DNA of 40,312 nucleotides from Actinomycetes bacterium (GCA_027491335.1 JAIXWJ010000016.1:1-40312); one strand, 5' to 3'; numbered from the stretch's first letter, positions 9,063-18,080 are shown. The notes: generated by a model from the letters alone, not told the origin. Translations and numbers: made by a program.

Positions 9063-9584
9063 TCAGTCCTTCCGCGCCAACACGATGGCGCCGATGACGG
9101 CGACGAGGAGAACGAACGACAGCGCCCAGAAGGGCAGCAGATACGGACCGAAGATGTCGTCGCTGATCAACTGAATCGGCACTTGCGACATCTCGCCCGG
9201 ATTCTCGATGAGCTTCTCGTCCTGGAATCCGTCGACGATCACCCACGACATCACACCGAGCATCAGCAACGACACCGGAATGGCAATCTTCCAGTTCTTG
9301 TTGTTGAGGTCGTTCTCGGCGCCGATGCGCGCGCGGGTGAGCATGGTTCCGAACAAGAACAACACCATCACCGCACCGACGTACACCAGCACCTGGGTGA
9401 TGGCCACGAACTCGGCCGACAACAGCAGGTATTGCGCGGCGGCGCCGGACAGAACCACGACCAACCAGAGCGCCGCGTGCACCACGTTGTTGACGGTGAC
9501 GACGCGCAACGCGCCGACGATCATCAACAAGGCGATGATTCCGAAGCCGATGTTCTGGGCCACGAGCAGGTCGGCGGCCAACAT
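9063..9584 (-). CDS. nuoJ: complex I subunit J, set 1
   Basis: A 173-residue membrane protein with five predicted helices. The helix 3 pattern AEFVAITQVLVYVGAVMVLFLFGTML is the NuoJ hallmark, containing the pi-bulge tyrosine region. The ATG at 9584 shares one base with the nuoI1 stop (TGATG), which decides the start against longer readings that only shadow nuoI1. It ends in VIGAIVLARKD. Confidence 0.94.
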   Translation of the reverse strand: MLAADLLVAQNIGFGIIALLMIVGALRVVTVNNVVHAALWLVVVLSGAAAQYLLLSAEFVAITQVLVYVGAVMVLFLFGTMLTRARIGAENDLNNKNWKIAIPVSLLMLGVMSWVIVDGFQDEKLIENPGEMSQVPIQLISDDIFGPYLLPFWALSFVLLVAVIGAIVLARKD

Positions 9585-10075
9585 CACTTCTTGCCCTTCT
9601 TCTCGGCGCCGGCTTCGAGGGCCGGAGCCTCCGGAACGGTCTCCATCCACTCGCCCAACTTCACCTTGTCGTGCAAAAGGTCGGCGATGCGCGGTTCGCT
9701 GTACTCGTACTCCGGACTCCAGAACAGAGCGTCGAACGGGCACACCTCGACGCAGATGCCGCAGTACATGCACAGCGCGTAGTCGATGTCGAAACGATCG
9801 AGCTTGTTCACCTGGCGGGGCTTGCCACCGGCGCGACGAGGCGGCGCCAGCTCCTTGTGACCCTCGATGTAGATGCACCAGTCCGGGCACGACCGCGCGC
9901 ACAGCATGCAGGAGGTGCAGTTGTCCTCGCGCAGAGCGATGACACCACGCGCGCGAACCGGCGGGGCTTCCTTCTCGTGCGGATACTGAACGGTGTTCGC
10001 ACCGTCGATGGTGGTGCGCTTGAGGGTGTTCAGCGTGACGCCGAGACCCTTCAGAAGACCGGGGACCTTGGGCAT
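9584..10075 (-). CDS. nuoI: complex I subunit I (two [4Fe-4S]), set 1
   Basis: A 163-residue cytoplasmic ferredoxin-like subunit holding clusters N6a and N6b. The eight ligand cysteines are complete: C53, C56, C59, C63 and C102, C105, C108, C112, each set followed by Pro. A lysine-rich tail (AGAEKKGKK) ends the protein. ATG at 10075 overlaps the nuoH1 stop by one base (TGATG). In set 1 this subunit would pass electrons to N2 in NuoB1, but set 1 has no NuoE/F/G to feed it. Confidence 0.95.
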   Translation of the reverse strand: MPKVPGLLKGLGVTLNTLKRTTIDGANTVQYPHEKEAPPVRARGVIALREDNCTSCMLCARSCPDWCIYIEGHKELAPPRRAGGKPRQVNKLDRFDIDYALCMYCGICVEVCPFDALFWSPEYEYSEPRIADLLHDKVKLGEWMETVPEAPALEAGAEKKGKK

Positions 10076-11133
10076 CAGAACGCCACCTTCAAGATCGCGG
10101 TGATCATGATGTTCACCAGGGAGACGGGGACGAGAACCTTCCACGCGAATCGTTGCAACTGGTCCTCGCGGAATCGCGGGTAGCTGAATCGCACCCACAT
10201 GATGATGAAGGAAAGCAACATCATCTTGGTGAACATGATCAGCGGGCCGACCACGTTCATCCAGTTGTCGACGCTGTCCATGGTGTCCCAGCCGAACCAG
10301 GCGAATGGAATGCCCCAGCCGCCGAGGAAGAGCACGGACGCGATGAGCGAGAAGACGCCGGCCGTGGCGAACTCGGCGATGAAGAAGGTGAGGAATCGGA
10401 AGCCCGAGTACTCGGTCATGTAGCCCGACACCAGCTCGGACTCCGCGATCGGCATGTCGAAGGGAGTCTGGGTGAGTTCGGCTTGCACCGCGATCATGAA
10501 GATGATGAAGCCGACGAACTGGGTGAGGATGTACGGATTGCCCAGCCCGTCCCATCCGAACATCGAACCGGCGTTCTGAGCGAAGACGATGTCCTGCAGG
10601 TTCATGGTGCCGGCCTGGATGATGACACCGATGACCGCCAAAACCATCGGCAACTCGTACGCGATCAACTGACCGGCGGCGCGCAGACCACCGAGCAGCG
10701 AGTACTTGTTGGCGCTGGCCCATCCGGCGATGAGGATTCCGAGCACGCTGACCGAAGACACCGCCAGCATGTAGAACACGCCGGCTTCGAAGTTGGTGAA
10801 CCACGCATCGGGTCCGAAGGGCACCACGGCCACCAAGAGGAAGGTGGACACCAACACCACCAGCGGGGCGATCTTGAAGATGAACCGATCGGCGCGTTCG
10901 GGGGTGATGTCTTCCTTCTGCAGCCACTTGCCGACCTCGGCGAACAACTGCATCGATCCGTAGGGTCCGGCCTCCATCGGTCCGAGGCGGCTTTGCATGA
11001 ACGACATCATCTTGAAGAGGAAGACGTACACGATGGTTCCGGCCGGCAACAGGACGGCCACGACCCCGCCGAGCACGCGCAGGAGCGCTTGAGCCCAGTA
11101 CGGCAGATCGGCGGCGAGCAATGCGGCATTCAT
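10075..11133 (-). CDS. nuoH: complex I subunit H, set 1 (diverged quinone-chamber residues)
   Basis: A 352-residue membrane subunit with about eight helices joining the Q-module to the membrane arm. It aligns clearly with NuoH ([54 protein letters not shown]). Two usually conserved spots differ. The ERK of the first cytoplasmic loop (ERK in NuoH2, residues 45-47) reads LFK at about 39-41, and the first Glu of the E.E.ELV loop is Ile229. It overlaps nuoD1 and nuoI1 by single bases (TGATG at both ends). The protein is full length and shows no frameshift, so it looks functional but specialised. Confidence 0.94.
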   Translation of the reverse strand: MNAALLAADLPYWAQALLRVLGGVVAVLLPAGTIVYVFLFKMMSFMQSRLGPMEAGPYGSMQLFAEVGKWLQKEDITPERADRFIFKIAPLVVLVSTFLLVAVVPFGPDAWFTNFEAGVFYMLAVSSVSVLGILIAGWASANKYSLLGGLRAAGQLIAYELPMVLAVIGVIIQAGTMNLQDIVFAQNAGSMFGWDGLGNPYILTQFVGFIIFMIAVQAELTQTPFDMPIAESELVSGYMTEYSGFRFLTFFIAEFATAGVFSLIASVLFLGGWGIPFAWFGWDTMDSVDNWMNVVGPLIMFTKMMLLSFIIMWVRFSYPRFREDQLQRFAWKVLVPVSLVNIMITAILKVAF

Positions 11134-12314
11134 CAGCGATCGATGTCCCCGAGGATGAAGTACAACGACGCGAGGATCGTGATGATGTCGGGCACGTACA
11201 CGCCCTTGAGCACCCACGGCACGATCGAGATGTTGTTGAAGCTGGCCGAGCGAATCTTGGTGCGGAACGGACCGAGGTCGCCCTTGCTGACCACGTAGTA
11301 GCCCATCTCGCCGAGCGGATTCTCGGTGGACACCCAGGCCTCGCCCTCGGGCACCTTGATGATGCGCGGAACCTTGGCCATCACCGGACCCGACGGAATG
11401 TTGTCGAGCAATTGATCGACGATGCGGGTGGACTCGCGAACTTCCTGCAGGCGCACCCAGCAACGCGCGAAGCTGTCACCGTCGGGGTGGGTCCAGACCT
11501 TCCAGTCCACCTTGTTCCACGCCATCGGCAGGGTCTGATCACGACGCAGGTCCCAGTCGACGCCACTCGCGCGCAGGTTGGCGCCCGACAGTCCGTACTG
11601 CATCGCGACGTCCTTGGGGATGACACCGATGCCGCGCGTACGACTCTGGAAGATCTCGTTTCCGAAGAGCAGGTTCTCCATCTCGTCGCAGAAGTTGCGC
11701 AGCTTCTTCATGACCACGCGGGTCTCGTCGATGAAGCCGGCCGGCAGATCGTCCTTCAAGCCACCGATGCGGTCGAAGTTGGGATGGAATCGTCCACCCG
11801 TGGCGCCCTCGATGAGGTTCAACACGTACTCGCGGTCGCGGAATGCCATGAACACCGGAGTGATGGCGCCCATCTGCACGCCCAGGTCGCCGAGGAACAA
11901 CGAGACGTTGGCGATGCGCGACAACTCGAACAGGATGGTGCGAATCCATTGGGCGCGCGGAGGCGCCTCGATCTCCATCAGCTTCTCGGCGGCCAGAATG
12001 AACGGCACCTCGTTGGCGAAACTGCCGAGCCAGTCGATTCGGTTGACCAACGCGGTGACTTGGGGATAGGTGCGGACCTCGGTGAGCTTCTCGTACCCGC
12101 GGTGCATGTAACCGCACGACGGTTCGGCCCACACCACCTGCTCGCCGTCGAGACGAGCGATGATGCGCAACGTTCCGTGCGTGGCCGGGTGCTGCGGTCC
12201 GATGTTGAGGGTCATGCCCTCGGTTTCGAGTTCGACGTTCAGACGTGCGTCGGCGGCCTGGGCCGCGATGTACGACAACTGGCGTCGATCGATCAACGAT
12301 TCGGTGGAGGTCAT
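11133..12314 (-). CDS. nuoD: complex I subunit D, set 1 (keeps HRG arginine)
   Basis: A 393-residue cytoplasmic Q-module subunit (49-kDa family). The quinone-site His is in [14 protein letters not shown] (His42), and the conserved tyrosine of the R-T-Y-x-Q segment is Tyr83. Residues 71-73 read HRG; the middle Arg72 lines up with the arginine that is symmetrically dimethylated in mitochondrial NDUFS2. The C-terminus is [18 protein letters not shown] and then GDIDR, as usual. It overlaps nuoC1 by 4 bp (ATGA). It is about 50 residues shorter than NuoD2, mainly at the N-terminus. Confidence 0.95.
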   Translation of the reverse strand: MTSTESLIDRRQLSYIAAQAADARLNVELETEGMTLNIGPQHPATHGTLRIIARLDGEQVVWAEPSCGYMHRGYEKLTEVRTYPQVTALVNRIDWLGSFANEVPFILAAEKLMEIEAPPRAQWIRTILFELSRIANVSLFLGDLGVQMGAITPVFMAFRDREYVLNLIEGATGGRFHPNFDRIGGLKDDLPAGFIDETRVVMKKLRNFCDEMENLLFGNEIFQSRTRGIGVIPKDVAMQYGLSGANLRASGVDWDLRRDQTLPMAWNKVDWKVWTHPDGDSFARCWVRLQEVRESTRIVDQLLDNIPSGPVMAKVPRIIKVPEGEAWVSTENPLGEMGYYVVSKGDLGPFRTKIRSASFNNISIVPWVLKGVYVPDIITILASLYFILGDIDR

Positions 12315-12958
12315 TCGGCGTCGCCTTCCTCATCGTCGGACCCGCCGGGGAGCGGCTCCACATCGACGATGCCGGGCCACGGCTTCACGATGCGGGCCAA
12401 GAGCGGGAAGTCCTTGCGGAGCGGATGGCCCTCGAAGTCGGAGGGCAGGTACATGTTGCGAAGATCGGGGTGTCCGGCGAATCCGATGCCGAACATTTCG
12501 TGCGTCTCGCGCTCGTGCCAGTTCGCACCGGCGAAGACCGGGATCCAGGACTCGACGACGGGTTCGGAGTCGGGAACGTCGCACTTCACGTTCACGCCCA
12601 CGTGCAACGTGGGATGCACCAAACGGGCCAACAACTGCATACGGGTTTCTCCACCCGCGTAGCCCTGCTTGATGGTGTCGTCGCGCTCGGGAGCCGGAGC
12701 GGTGGGATCGTCCTCGCCCTTGCCGAACGGCGACGGCATCCAGTCGATCGCCGACAGGAAGCAGAAGTAATCGAATCCGAGCGATCGCAACGCGAGCCCG
12801 GTGGCGCGCCACGAGTCGATGCGAACGCGCACCCACACGTCGTCGCCGGGCTTCACGAGACTGTCGAGCAGCGCGTCGCCAATGGCCGAACGCAGATCGT
12901 CGACGATGCGCTCGCGCAACGTGTCTCCGGGAATGGCGGCAACGGCGTCAGTCGACAC
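12311..12958 (-). CDS. nuoC: complex I subunit C, set 1
   Basis: A 215-residue cytoplasmic subunit (30-kDa family). Hallmarks near the C-terminus are [40 protein letters not shown] polar insertion of about 25 residues ([26 protein letters not shown]) lies between the early FLSAIDW segment and the [16 protein letters not shown] strand. The start is GTG at 12958, overlapping nuoB1 by 11 bp. NuoC contacts NuoD and NuoB in the peripheral arm. Confidence 0.93.
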   Translation of the reverse strand: MSTDAVAAIPGDTLRERIVDDLRSAIGDALLDSLVKPGDDVWVRVRIDSWRATGLALRSLGFDYFCFLSAIDWMPSPFGKGEDDPTAPAPERDDTIKQGYAGGETRMQLLARLVHPTLHVGVNVKCDVPDSEPVVESWIPVFAGANWHERETHEMFGIGFAGHPDLRNMYLPSDFEGHPLRKDFPLLARIVKPWPGIVDVEPLPGGSDDEEGDAE

Positions 12959-13526
12959 GAGCGGCTCCCTTCACCGCACCGGACTTCGACGCGCCGGACT
13001 TGGCCGACTTCGTCGTCTCGCCCACGATGATGGGCTTGCTGCCCTCACCTCGCCAACGCGCACCCATGTCCTCGTTGCGGATTCGCTGCTGCAACAACAC
13101 GACGCCTTCGAGCAAGGCTTCGGGACGAGGAGGGCAACCGGGCACATAGACATCCACCGGGATGATCTGATCGACGCCCTTGGTGACCGAATAGCTGTCC
13201 CAGTACGGGCCACCACAGTTCGCGCACGATCCCATGGAAATGACGTACTTGGGCTCGGGCATCTGCTCGTACAAACGCTTCACGGCCGGCGCCATCTTGT
13301 CGGTGACGGTTCCCGAGATCACGACGAGGTCGGCCTGACGGGGGCTGGCCGGCAACGGGATGACGCCGAGACGCATGACGTCGTAACGGGGCGAACCAAA
13401 AGCGGCGCCCATCTCGATGGCGCAACAAGCCAGGCCCCACTGGTACACCCAAAGGCTGTACGAGCGACCCAGATTCAAGAGTGAATTCAGCGGCTTCGGG
13501 AGCCGCCCGCGGTCAACGAGACCCAT
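12948..13526 (-). CDS. nuoB: complex I subunit B (N2 cluster), set 1
   Basis: A 192-residue subunit carrying terminal cluster N2. The ligands C34, C35 (GLACCAIEM), C101 ([10 protein letters not shown]) and C131 (VPGCPPRPE) are all present. It has an additional Cys104 where NuoB2 has Ser. The C-terminus adds a Lys/Ser/Ala-rich tail. ATG at 13526 follows AAGGAG, a good ribosome site. It sits 15 bp behind nuoA1. Confidence 0.95.
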   Translation of the reverse strand: MGLVDRGRLPKPLNSLLNLGRSYSLWVYQWGLACCAIEMGAAFGSPRYDVMRLGVIPLPASPRQADLVVISGTVTDKMAPAVKRLYEQMPEPKYVISMGSCANCGGPYWDSYSVTKGVDQIIPVDVYVPGCPPRPEALLEGVVLLQQRIRNEDMGARWRGEGSKPIIVGETTKSAKSGASKSGAVKGAARVD

Positions 13527-13541
13527 GTGACTCCTTGTCCA

Positions 13542-13907
13542 TTACACCCAGCGAAGGACGCCCTTGCGCCAGGCGTAGACCAGACCCAATAGAAGAACTC
13601 CCACGAACACACCCATCTCGACCAAGCCGAAGCCGGCGTAACGCTCGAGTTGAGTGGCCCACGGAAAGATGAACACCGCTTCCACGTCGAAGATGACGAA
13701 CAGCAACGCGAACACGTAGTAACGGATCTGGCTCTGCGACCAGCCTTCACCGACGGGGTCCACACCACTTTCGTAGGTGAGCAACTTCTCGCGATTCGGG
13801 TTGTTGGGTCGCACGAGAACCGCGATGCCCAAGAGCAACGAGGCCAACAGCAGGGCGATCAGCCCGAACCAGAACACGATGAGGTACGACCTCAGGAACT
13901 CCGACAT
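13542..13907 (-). CDS. nuoA: complex I subunit A, set 1
   Basis: A 121-residue protein with three transmembrane helices, the normal NuoA length. Typical motifs are TYESGVDPVGEGWSQSQIRYYVFALLFVIFDVEAVFIFPWA, with the helix 2 acidic residues (FDVEAVF) present. It is the first gene of set 1. No Shine-Dalgarno is visible before the ATG at 13907, but a TANNNT -10-like hexamer ends eight bases upstream, which fits a leaderless mRNA. Confidence 0.95.
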   Translation of the reverse strand: MSEFLRSYLIVFWFGLIALLLASLLLGIAVLVRPNNPNREKLLTYESGVDPVGEGWSQSQIRYYVFALLFVIFDVEAVFIFPWATQLERYAGFGLVEMGVFVGVLLLGLVYAWRKGVLRWV

Positions 13908-13979
13908 CGGGCTAGACGCTACTACGGGCTCCGTGACGGGTCCTAACTTCTACCTGTTCAAAGGGGTCGCTATCGCGAC
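13908..13979 (-). promoter_or_regulatory. candidate promoter/operator of nuo set 1
   Basis: Read on the minus strand, TAGCGT (13921-13916) lies 8 nt before the nuoA1 ATG, the spacing expected for a leaderless start. Further upstream, 13966-13979 is a short perfect inverted repeat, GTCGC-TATC-GCGAC. No convincing -35 was found. Both are weak signals read by eye. Confidence 0.3.
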
Positions 13980-14006
13980 ATGTCACACCCGGGCGGTCGA
14001 CGGTTT

Positions 14007-14699
14007 TCAGCCGTGCGCCACGTGGTTCATGAACCAGTCGACGATGCGTGCGCAGTCCGGACGACTGGTCTTCACATGGTCACGAGTCTGAGCCATCACC
14101 TCGTCCGCCGACATGCCAAGACGAGCCAGATCGCCCGACCCCGTGCCATCGGACCCGGCGGTCCATGCCGCCAACATCGACTCGTTGGCCTCGGGGTGGA
14201 ACTGCGTGGCGAAGGTCCGACCCGAACGAATGGCTTGTGGTCCCGATGGACTGGTGGCCATCACCTCCCATCCCGGCGGCGGGGTGAAGACGTCGAAGTG
14301 CCATTGCAGCCACGGGCCGGGCGCGATCACCTCGGGGACCTCGGACTCCACCCGGTGCCAGCCAACCTCGGGCCGAGTGGCCCTGTGCACCGACCCGCCC
14401 AGGGTGTGGGCGATCATCTGAGAGCCGAAACAGATGCCGAAAATGGGAACACCAGTTCGTGTCGCCTCCCTGATCAGGGCCGATTCGGCCTCCACGTTTG
14501 GCCGAACCCGATCCCAGTACACGCTCCATTCGGATCCGAGCAGCAGAACCAGGTCGTGCCCGGCCAGGTCGGGCCACTCCCCCGGGCTCTCACGCAAGCA
14601 TTCGTCGAAGGCGAAACCATGATGACGCAACCTCTCGCCCACGAACCCGGGGTCGGCATCTATCGAGTTGGCCACCAGTAGCGCACGCACGGTCGACAC
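14007..14699 (-). CDS. class I glutamine amidotransferase (GMP synthase GATase-like)
   Basis: About 230 residues from GTG at 14699 (a second GTG lies at 14690). The nucleophile is Cys90 in FGICFGSQMIAHTLGG, and the His168/Glu170 pair is in FHPEANESM, completing the triad that releases ammonia from glutamine. There is no synthetase domain, so it acts with a partner or is a stand-alone GATase-like hydrolase. Family members are often labelled GMP synthase-like by homology only. It ends 100 bp from nuoA1 and is divergent from the threonine dehydratase with a 36-bp gap. The much longer open frame upstream is only the antisense shadow of that dehydratase gene. Confidence 0.85.
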   Translation of the reverse strand: MSTVRALLVANSIDADPGFVGERLRHHGFAFDECLRESPGEWPDLAGHDLVLLLGSEWSVYWDRVRPNVEAESALIREATRTGVPIFGICFGSQMIAHTLGGSVHRATRPEVGWHRVESEVPEVIAPGPWLQWHFDVFTPPPGWEVMATSPSGPQAIRSGRTFATQFHPEANESMLAAWTAGSDGTGSGDLARLGMSADEVMAQTRDHVKTSRPDCARIVDWFMNHVAHG

Positions 14700-14735
14700 G
14701 TTACGCCCATCGAGGGGGGCTACCGTGGGGAGGGC

Positions 14736-15950
14736 ATGGGGATCGAAGAGATCACGACCGTCGACATCACGAGCGATGCCCTCGCCGCGGCCCGGCAAGC
14801 GGGCCGATCCGTGGTGAAACACACCCCGGTGACCCCCTCGGCCGCCCTGAGTGATCGCACCGGCGGGTCCATCGTGCTCAAAGCCGAGAACATGCAGCGC
14901 ACCGGCAGTTTCAAGATCCGGGGGGCCATGAACAAATTGGCCAGCCTGGGTGACCTCGCGCGCAACGGCGTCACCGCCGGAAGCGCCGGCAACCATGCCC
15001 AGGCCCTGGCCTTCGCCGCCCGAGCCCACGGGGTGCCCTGCGAGATCTTCGTGCCCCGCAACGCCCCCATCGCCAAGATCGCGGCCTGCCGAAGCTACGG
15101 GGCCACCGTCGTGGAGGGAGGCGACTCGCTCGATGACGCGGTGGTGGCGGCTCAGGCTCGCGCCGCCGAGAAGGCGATGCAGTTCTGCCATCCGTACGAC
15201 GACCCGGTGGTGGTGGCCGGTCAGGCCACCTTGGGTCTGGAACTGATCGAGGACATCGCCGATCTTCGCCGCGTCATCATCCCCCTTGGTGGGGGTGGTT
15301 TGGCCAGCGGCGTGGCCATCGCGGTGAAGCAGCACGACCCGTCCATTCACGTGATCGGTGTTCAAGTCGAGGCGTGCGCGCCGTACGCGAACGAACAACC
15401 TCCCACCGGACCGGTGCTCACACTCGCCGACGGAATCGCCGTCAAGCGACCCGGAACGGTGACTCGCCCGCTCGTCGAGAAGTGGCTCGACGACATCGTG
15501 GTCGTCGACGAGGACGCCGTCGCCGACGCGATGGTGATGATGATGGAGCGCTCGAAGTTGTACGTCGAAGGAGCCGGAGCGGTCGGAGTGTCGGCACTGT
15601 TGTCCGAACGAGCCGCGCCGTCGCGCACGGGGACGACGTGCGTGGTGCTGTCGGGCGGCAACGTCGACCTCGGCGTGGTGCCCGGACTCATTCGACGATT
15701 CGAGACTCAGGCCGGACGGCGCCTCATTCTGTTCGTCAAGGTGAGCGACCGACCCGGTGGCCTCGCCAAGCTTCTGACGATCTTCGCCGAACAAGGTGCC
15801 AGTGTGATCGACATCGAACACGTGCGCGAGGGCGTGGACCTGCACGTGCGCGAGACCGGAGTCACCGCGGTTCTCGAGGTGCGTGGCCCCGAGCACGCCG
15901 ACACGGTGATCGATGCCGTTCGAGCCGCCGGCTACGAAGTGGGTCAATGA
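14736..15950 (+). CDS. ilvA: threonine ammonia-lyase with ACT domain (TdcB/IlvA type)
   Basis: A 404-residue fold-type II PLP enzyme that deaminates L-threonine (and serine) to 2-oxobutyrate, feeding isoleucine synthesis or catabolism. The PLP lysine is Lys60 in QRTGSFKIRGAMNK; the phosphate-binding glycine run is LGGGGLASG (about 183-191); SAGNHAQALA is also present. A single C-terminal ACT domain (about 329-404, LILFVKVSDRPGGLAKLLTIF) suggests allosteric control. One ACT domain and 404 residues match the short form rather than the E. coli IlvA with its double regulatory domain. A TACCGT hexamer lies nine bases before the ATG, and GGGGAGG is too close for a normal ribosome site, so leaderless translation is possible. 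Confidence 0.92.
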   Translation: MGIEEITTVDITSDALAAARQAGRSVVKHTPVTPSAALSDRTGGSIVLKAENMQRTGSFKIRGAMNKLASLGDLARNGVTAGSAGNHAQALAFAARAHGVPCEIFVPRNAPIAKIAACRSYGATVVEGGDSLDDAVVAAQARAAEKAMQFCHPYDDPVVVAGQATLGLELIEDIADLRRVIIPLGGGGLASGVAIAVKQHDPSIHVIGVQVEACAPYANEQPPTGPVLTLADGIAVKRPGTVTRPLVEKWLDDIVVVDEDAVADAMVMMMERSKLYVEGAGAVGVSALLSERAAPSRTGTTCVVLSGGNVDLGVVPGLIRRFETQAGRRLILFVKVSDRPGGLAKLLTIFAEQGASVIDIEHVREGVDLHVRETGVTAVLEVRGPEHADTVIDAVRAAGYEVGQ

Positions 15951-15960
15951 CCTCGGTTGC

Positions 15961-17319
15961 TCACGACTTCCAGAAGACGGTCTTGAGTTCGCTGTAGTGA
16001 TCCATCGCGGTCATCGAGAGTTCGCGTCCGATTCCGCTTTGCTTGAATCCACCGAACGGAGTGGAGAAGCGCACCGATGAATTGGAGTTGACGCTCAACG
16101 TGCCACCTTCGAGGGCACGAGCCACGCGCATCGCCCGCGATGCGTCCGCCGTCCACACCGACCCCGACAGTCCGTATTCGGAATCATTCGCGAGCCGTAT
16201 CGCATCGGCCTCGTCCTCGAAGGGAATGATGGTGGCCACCGGACCGAAGATCTCGGTGGTGCACACGGCGCTCGTCGGATCCGCCGGCGCGATGACCGTG
16301 CACGGGTACCACGAACCGGAACCTTCGGGAGTCTTCCCGCGCCACGTCGGCTCGACACCGGTCATGATCGCTTCCACACGTTGCAGATGTCCTCGAGAAT
16401 AAAGCGGACCCATCTGCGTGGACTCCGACATCGGGTCGCCCACGATCAATCGTGACGAAGCATCGATCATCGCCGACACGAAACGATCGAACACGTCGCG
16501 TTGCACCAGTACTCGCGAACGCGCGCAACAATCCTGACCACTGTTGTCGAACACGGCACCCGGCGCGGCCGCCGCGACCGCATCGATGTCGGTGTCGGCG
16601 AACACGATGTTGGCGCTCTTGCCACCCAATTCGAGTGTCACGCGCTTCAGCGAATCCGCGCACCCGGACATGATGCGCTTGCCCACCGCGGTGCTTCCGG
16701 TGAACCCGATCTTGCGAACGTGCGGATTCTCCACGAGCGCCCACCCGGCCTCGGGACCGGTGCCGACCGCGACGTTCAACACTCCCTCGGGGATTCCAGC
16801 CTCGAGAGCCAACTCGCCCAACCGAATGGCGCTGAGTGGAGTCATTTCCGATGGCTTCAGCACCACGGTGTTACCGCACGCCAAAGCCGGTCCCAACTTC
16901 CAAACGGCGATCAGAATCGGGAAGTTCCACGGCGTGATGACGCCCACCACGCCCATGGGTTCGTGGAACGTCATCGAGACTCCATCGGCGACCGGATACG
17001 TGTGGCCCAGATGCTTGTCGACGGCTCCGGCGTAATAGTGAACGACCTCGGCCGCGGTGTTCGCGCACCAACGACTCGAGGAGATCGGCATTCCCATGTT
17101 CATCGTGTCGAGGCGGGCCAACTCCTCGGCATGATCGGCGATCGTCTGCGCGAAGCGTCGCAGCACGCGGGCTCGATCCGTGGGAGCGACCGCTTTCCAC
17201 CTGTCGAACGCCTGACGGGCTCGGTCCACCATGCGGTCCACGTCGTGGGCCGATGCCAGTTCGATCGTCGAGATCTCCGAGTCGTCGGCCGGGTTGCGCA
17301 GTGTCAGCGTCGATGCCAT
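15961..17319 (-). CDS. NAD(P)-dependent aldehyde dehydrogenase
   Basis: A 452-residue cytosolic aldehyde dehydrogenase oxidising an aldehyde to the acid. Seen: ITPWNFPILIAVWKLGPALACGNTVVLKPSE (about 128-158), coenzyme motif FTGSTAVGK (206-214), general base Glu230 in TLELGGKSANIVF and catalytic Cys264 in NSGQDCCARSRVLV; EIFGPV and PFGGFKQSGIGRE are typical late motifs. It is slightly shorter than the usual 480-500 residues because the N-terminal strand is missing. It is divergent with the C26 hydrolase gene (35-bp gap), an arrangement recalling the PuuC/PuuD pair of putrescine catabolism, so an aminobutyraldehyde-type substrate is a reasonable inference, not shown. It converges with the dehydratase, whose stop lies 10 bp from its own. 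Confidence 0.92.
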   Translation of the reverse strand: MASTLTLRNPADDSEISTIELASAHDVDRMVDRARQAFDRWKAVAPTDRARVLRRFAQTIADHAEELARLDTMNMGMPISSSRWCANTAAEVVHYYAGAVDKHLGHTYPVADGVSMTFHEPMGVVGVITPWNFPILIAVWKLGPALACGNTVVLKPSEMTPLSAIRLGELALEAGIPEGVLNVAVGTGPEAGWALVENPHVRKIGFTGSTAVGKRIMSGCADSLKRVTLELGGKSANIVFADTDIDAVAAAAPGAVFDNSGQDCCARSRVLVQRDVFDRFVSAMIDASSRLIVGDPMSESTQMGPLYSRGHLQRVEAIMTGVEPTWRGKTPEGSGSWYPCTVIAPADPTSAVCTTEIFGPVATIIPFEDEADAIRLANDSEYGLSGSVWTADASRAMRVARALEGGTLSVNSNSSVRFSTPFGGFKQSGIGRELSMTAMDHYSELKTVFWKS

Positions 17320-17354
17320 GCGCTCGACGCTACTTGCACTGGCAGAATGTGGCG

Positions 17355-18080
17355 GTGGGTGCACCTCTCGTTCTCATCGTCGGTCGCGAGACCTCCGAGG
17401 CCAAGGGTCTGCGAACCCCCGGATACGGCAGCGGTCGCTTCTACTGCGATGCCATCGTGCGCGCCGGTGGTGTTCCGCTCATCCTGCCGCCGATCACCGA
17501 TCTGGTGTCACGCCTCGACGAGACACTCGACGGGGTCGACGGAGTGGTGTTGCACGGCGGTGTCGACATCGACCCGTCTCGCTACGGACAGCGAGTGACC
17601 AGCGATCACGTGTACGGGGTCGACCCCGGCCTCGACGCGGTGGAGTTCGCCGTCACCAAGGCGGCCATCGATCGCGACCTTCCGGTGTTGGCCATCTGTC
17701 GCGGATTCCAGGTGCTCAACGTGGTCCTGGGAGGAACCCTCGTACAACACCTCGAGGCGGGCAACCACCGCGATGTCTTCCACGCCGTCGACGTCACCAA
17801 CGACTCGCGCGTGTCACGGGCCATGAGCACCTCGCGTCCCCGTGCGTGTCATTCGTTCCACCATCAGGCCATCGACCGACTGGGATCGAATCTGACGGTG
17901 ACGGCCACCTCCCACGACGGAATCATCGAAGCCGTCGAGCACACCGATCGACGATGGGTGGTGGGAGTTCAATGGCATCCCGAGGACTCCGCCGATGTCG
18001 ACGCGGAACAACAAGGGTTGTTCGACGAGTTCGTGAGTCAGTGCGTGGCGCTCAGGCGTGGGCCGGACACTGCGGCTTGA
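17355..18080 (+). CDS. peptidase C26 family hydrolase (gamma-glutamyl-GABA hydrolase-like)
   Basis: About 241 residues from GTG at 17355 (GTG at 17349 is also in frame). Class I amidotransferase-like fold with nucleophile Cys115 in VLAICRGFQVLNVVLGGTL and His208/Glu210 in VGVQWHPEDS. The GVDIDPSRYG and HSFHHQAID blocks are typical of PuuD-like gamma-glutamyl-gamma-aminobutyrate hydrolases. No Shine-Dalgarno is visible; CAGAAT lies six bases upstream, which fits leaderless transcription. It is divergent from the aldehyde dehydrogenase, and its 3' end overlaps the convergent nuclease gene by 29 bp. The exact substrate is not provable from sequence. Confidence 0.87.
   Translation: MGAPLVLIVGRETSEAKGLRTPGYGSGRFYCDAIVRAGGVPLILPPITDLVSRLDETLDGVDGVVLHGGVDIDPSRYGQRVTSDHVYGVDPGLDAVEFAVTKAAIDRDLPVLAICRGFQVLNVVLGGTLVQHLEAGNHRDVFHAVDVTNDSRVSRAMSTSRPRACHSFHHQAIDRLGSNLTVTATSHDGIIEAVEHTDRRWVVGVQWHPEDSADVDAEQQGLFDEFVSQCVALRRGPDTAA

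Noticed and set aside
6368..9097. 909-codon plus-strand open frame opposite nuoL1, and similar long frames at 27104-29305, 22610-24049 and 4897-6393
   Set aside because: They are His/Arg/Gln/Asp-rich mirror translations of high-GC genes; the opposite strand encodes clear complex I subunits with all ligands.
14700..15947. Long N-terminal extension of the glutamine amidotransferase frame
   Set aside because: It lies antisense to the threonine dehydratase and shows no family similarity; the amidotransferase fold begins at the GTG near 14699.
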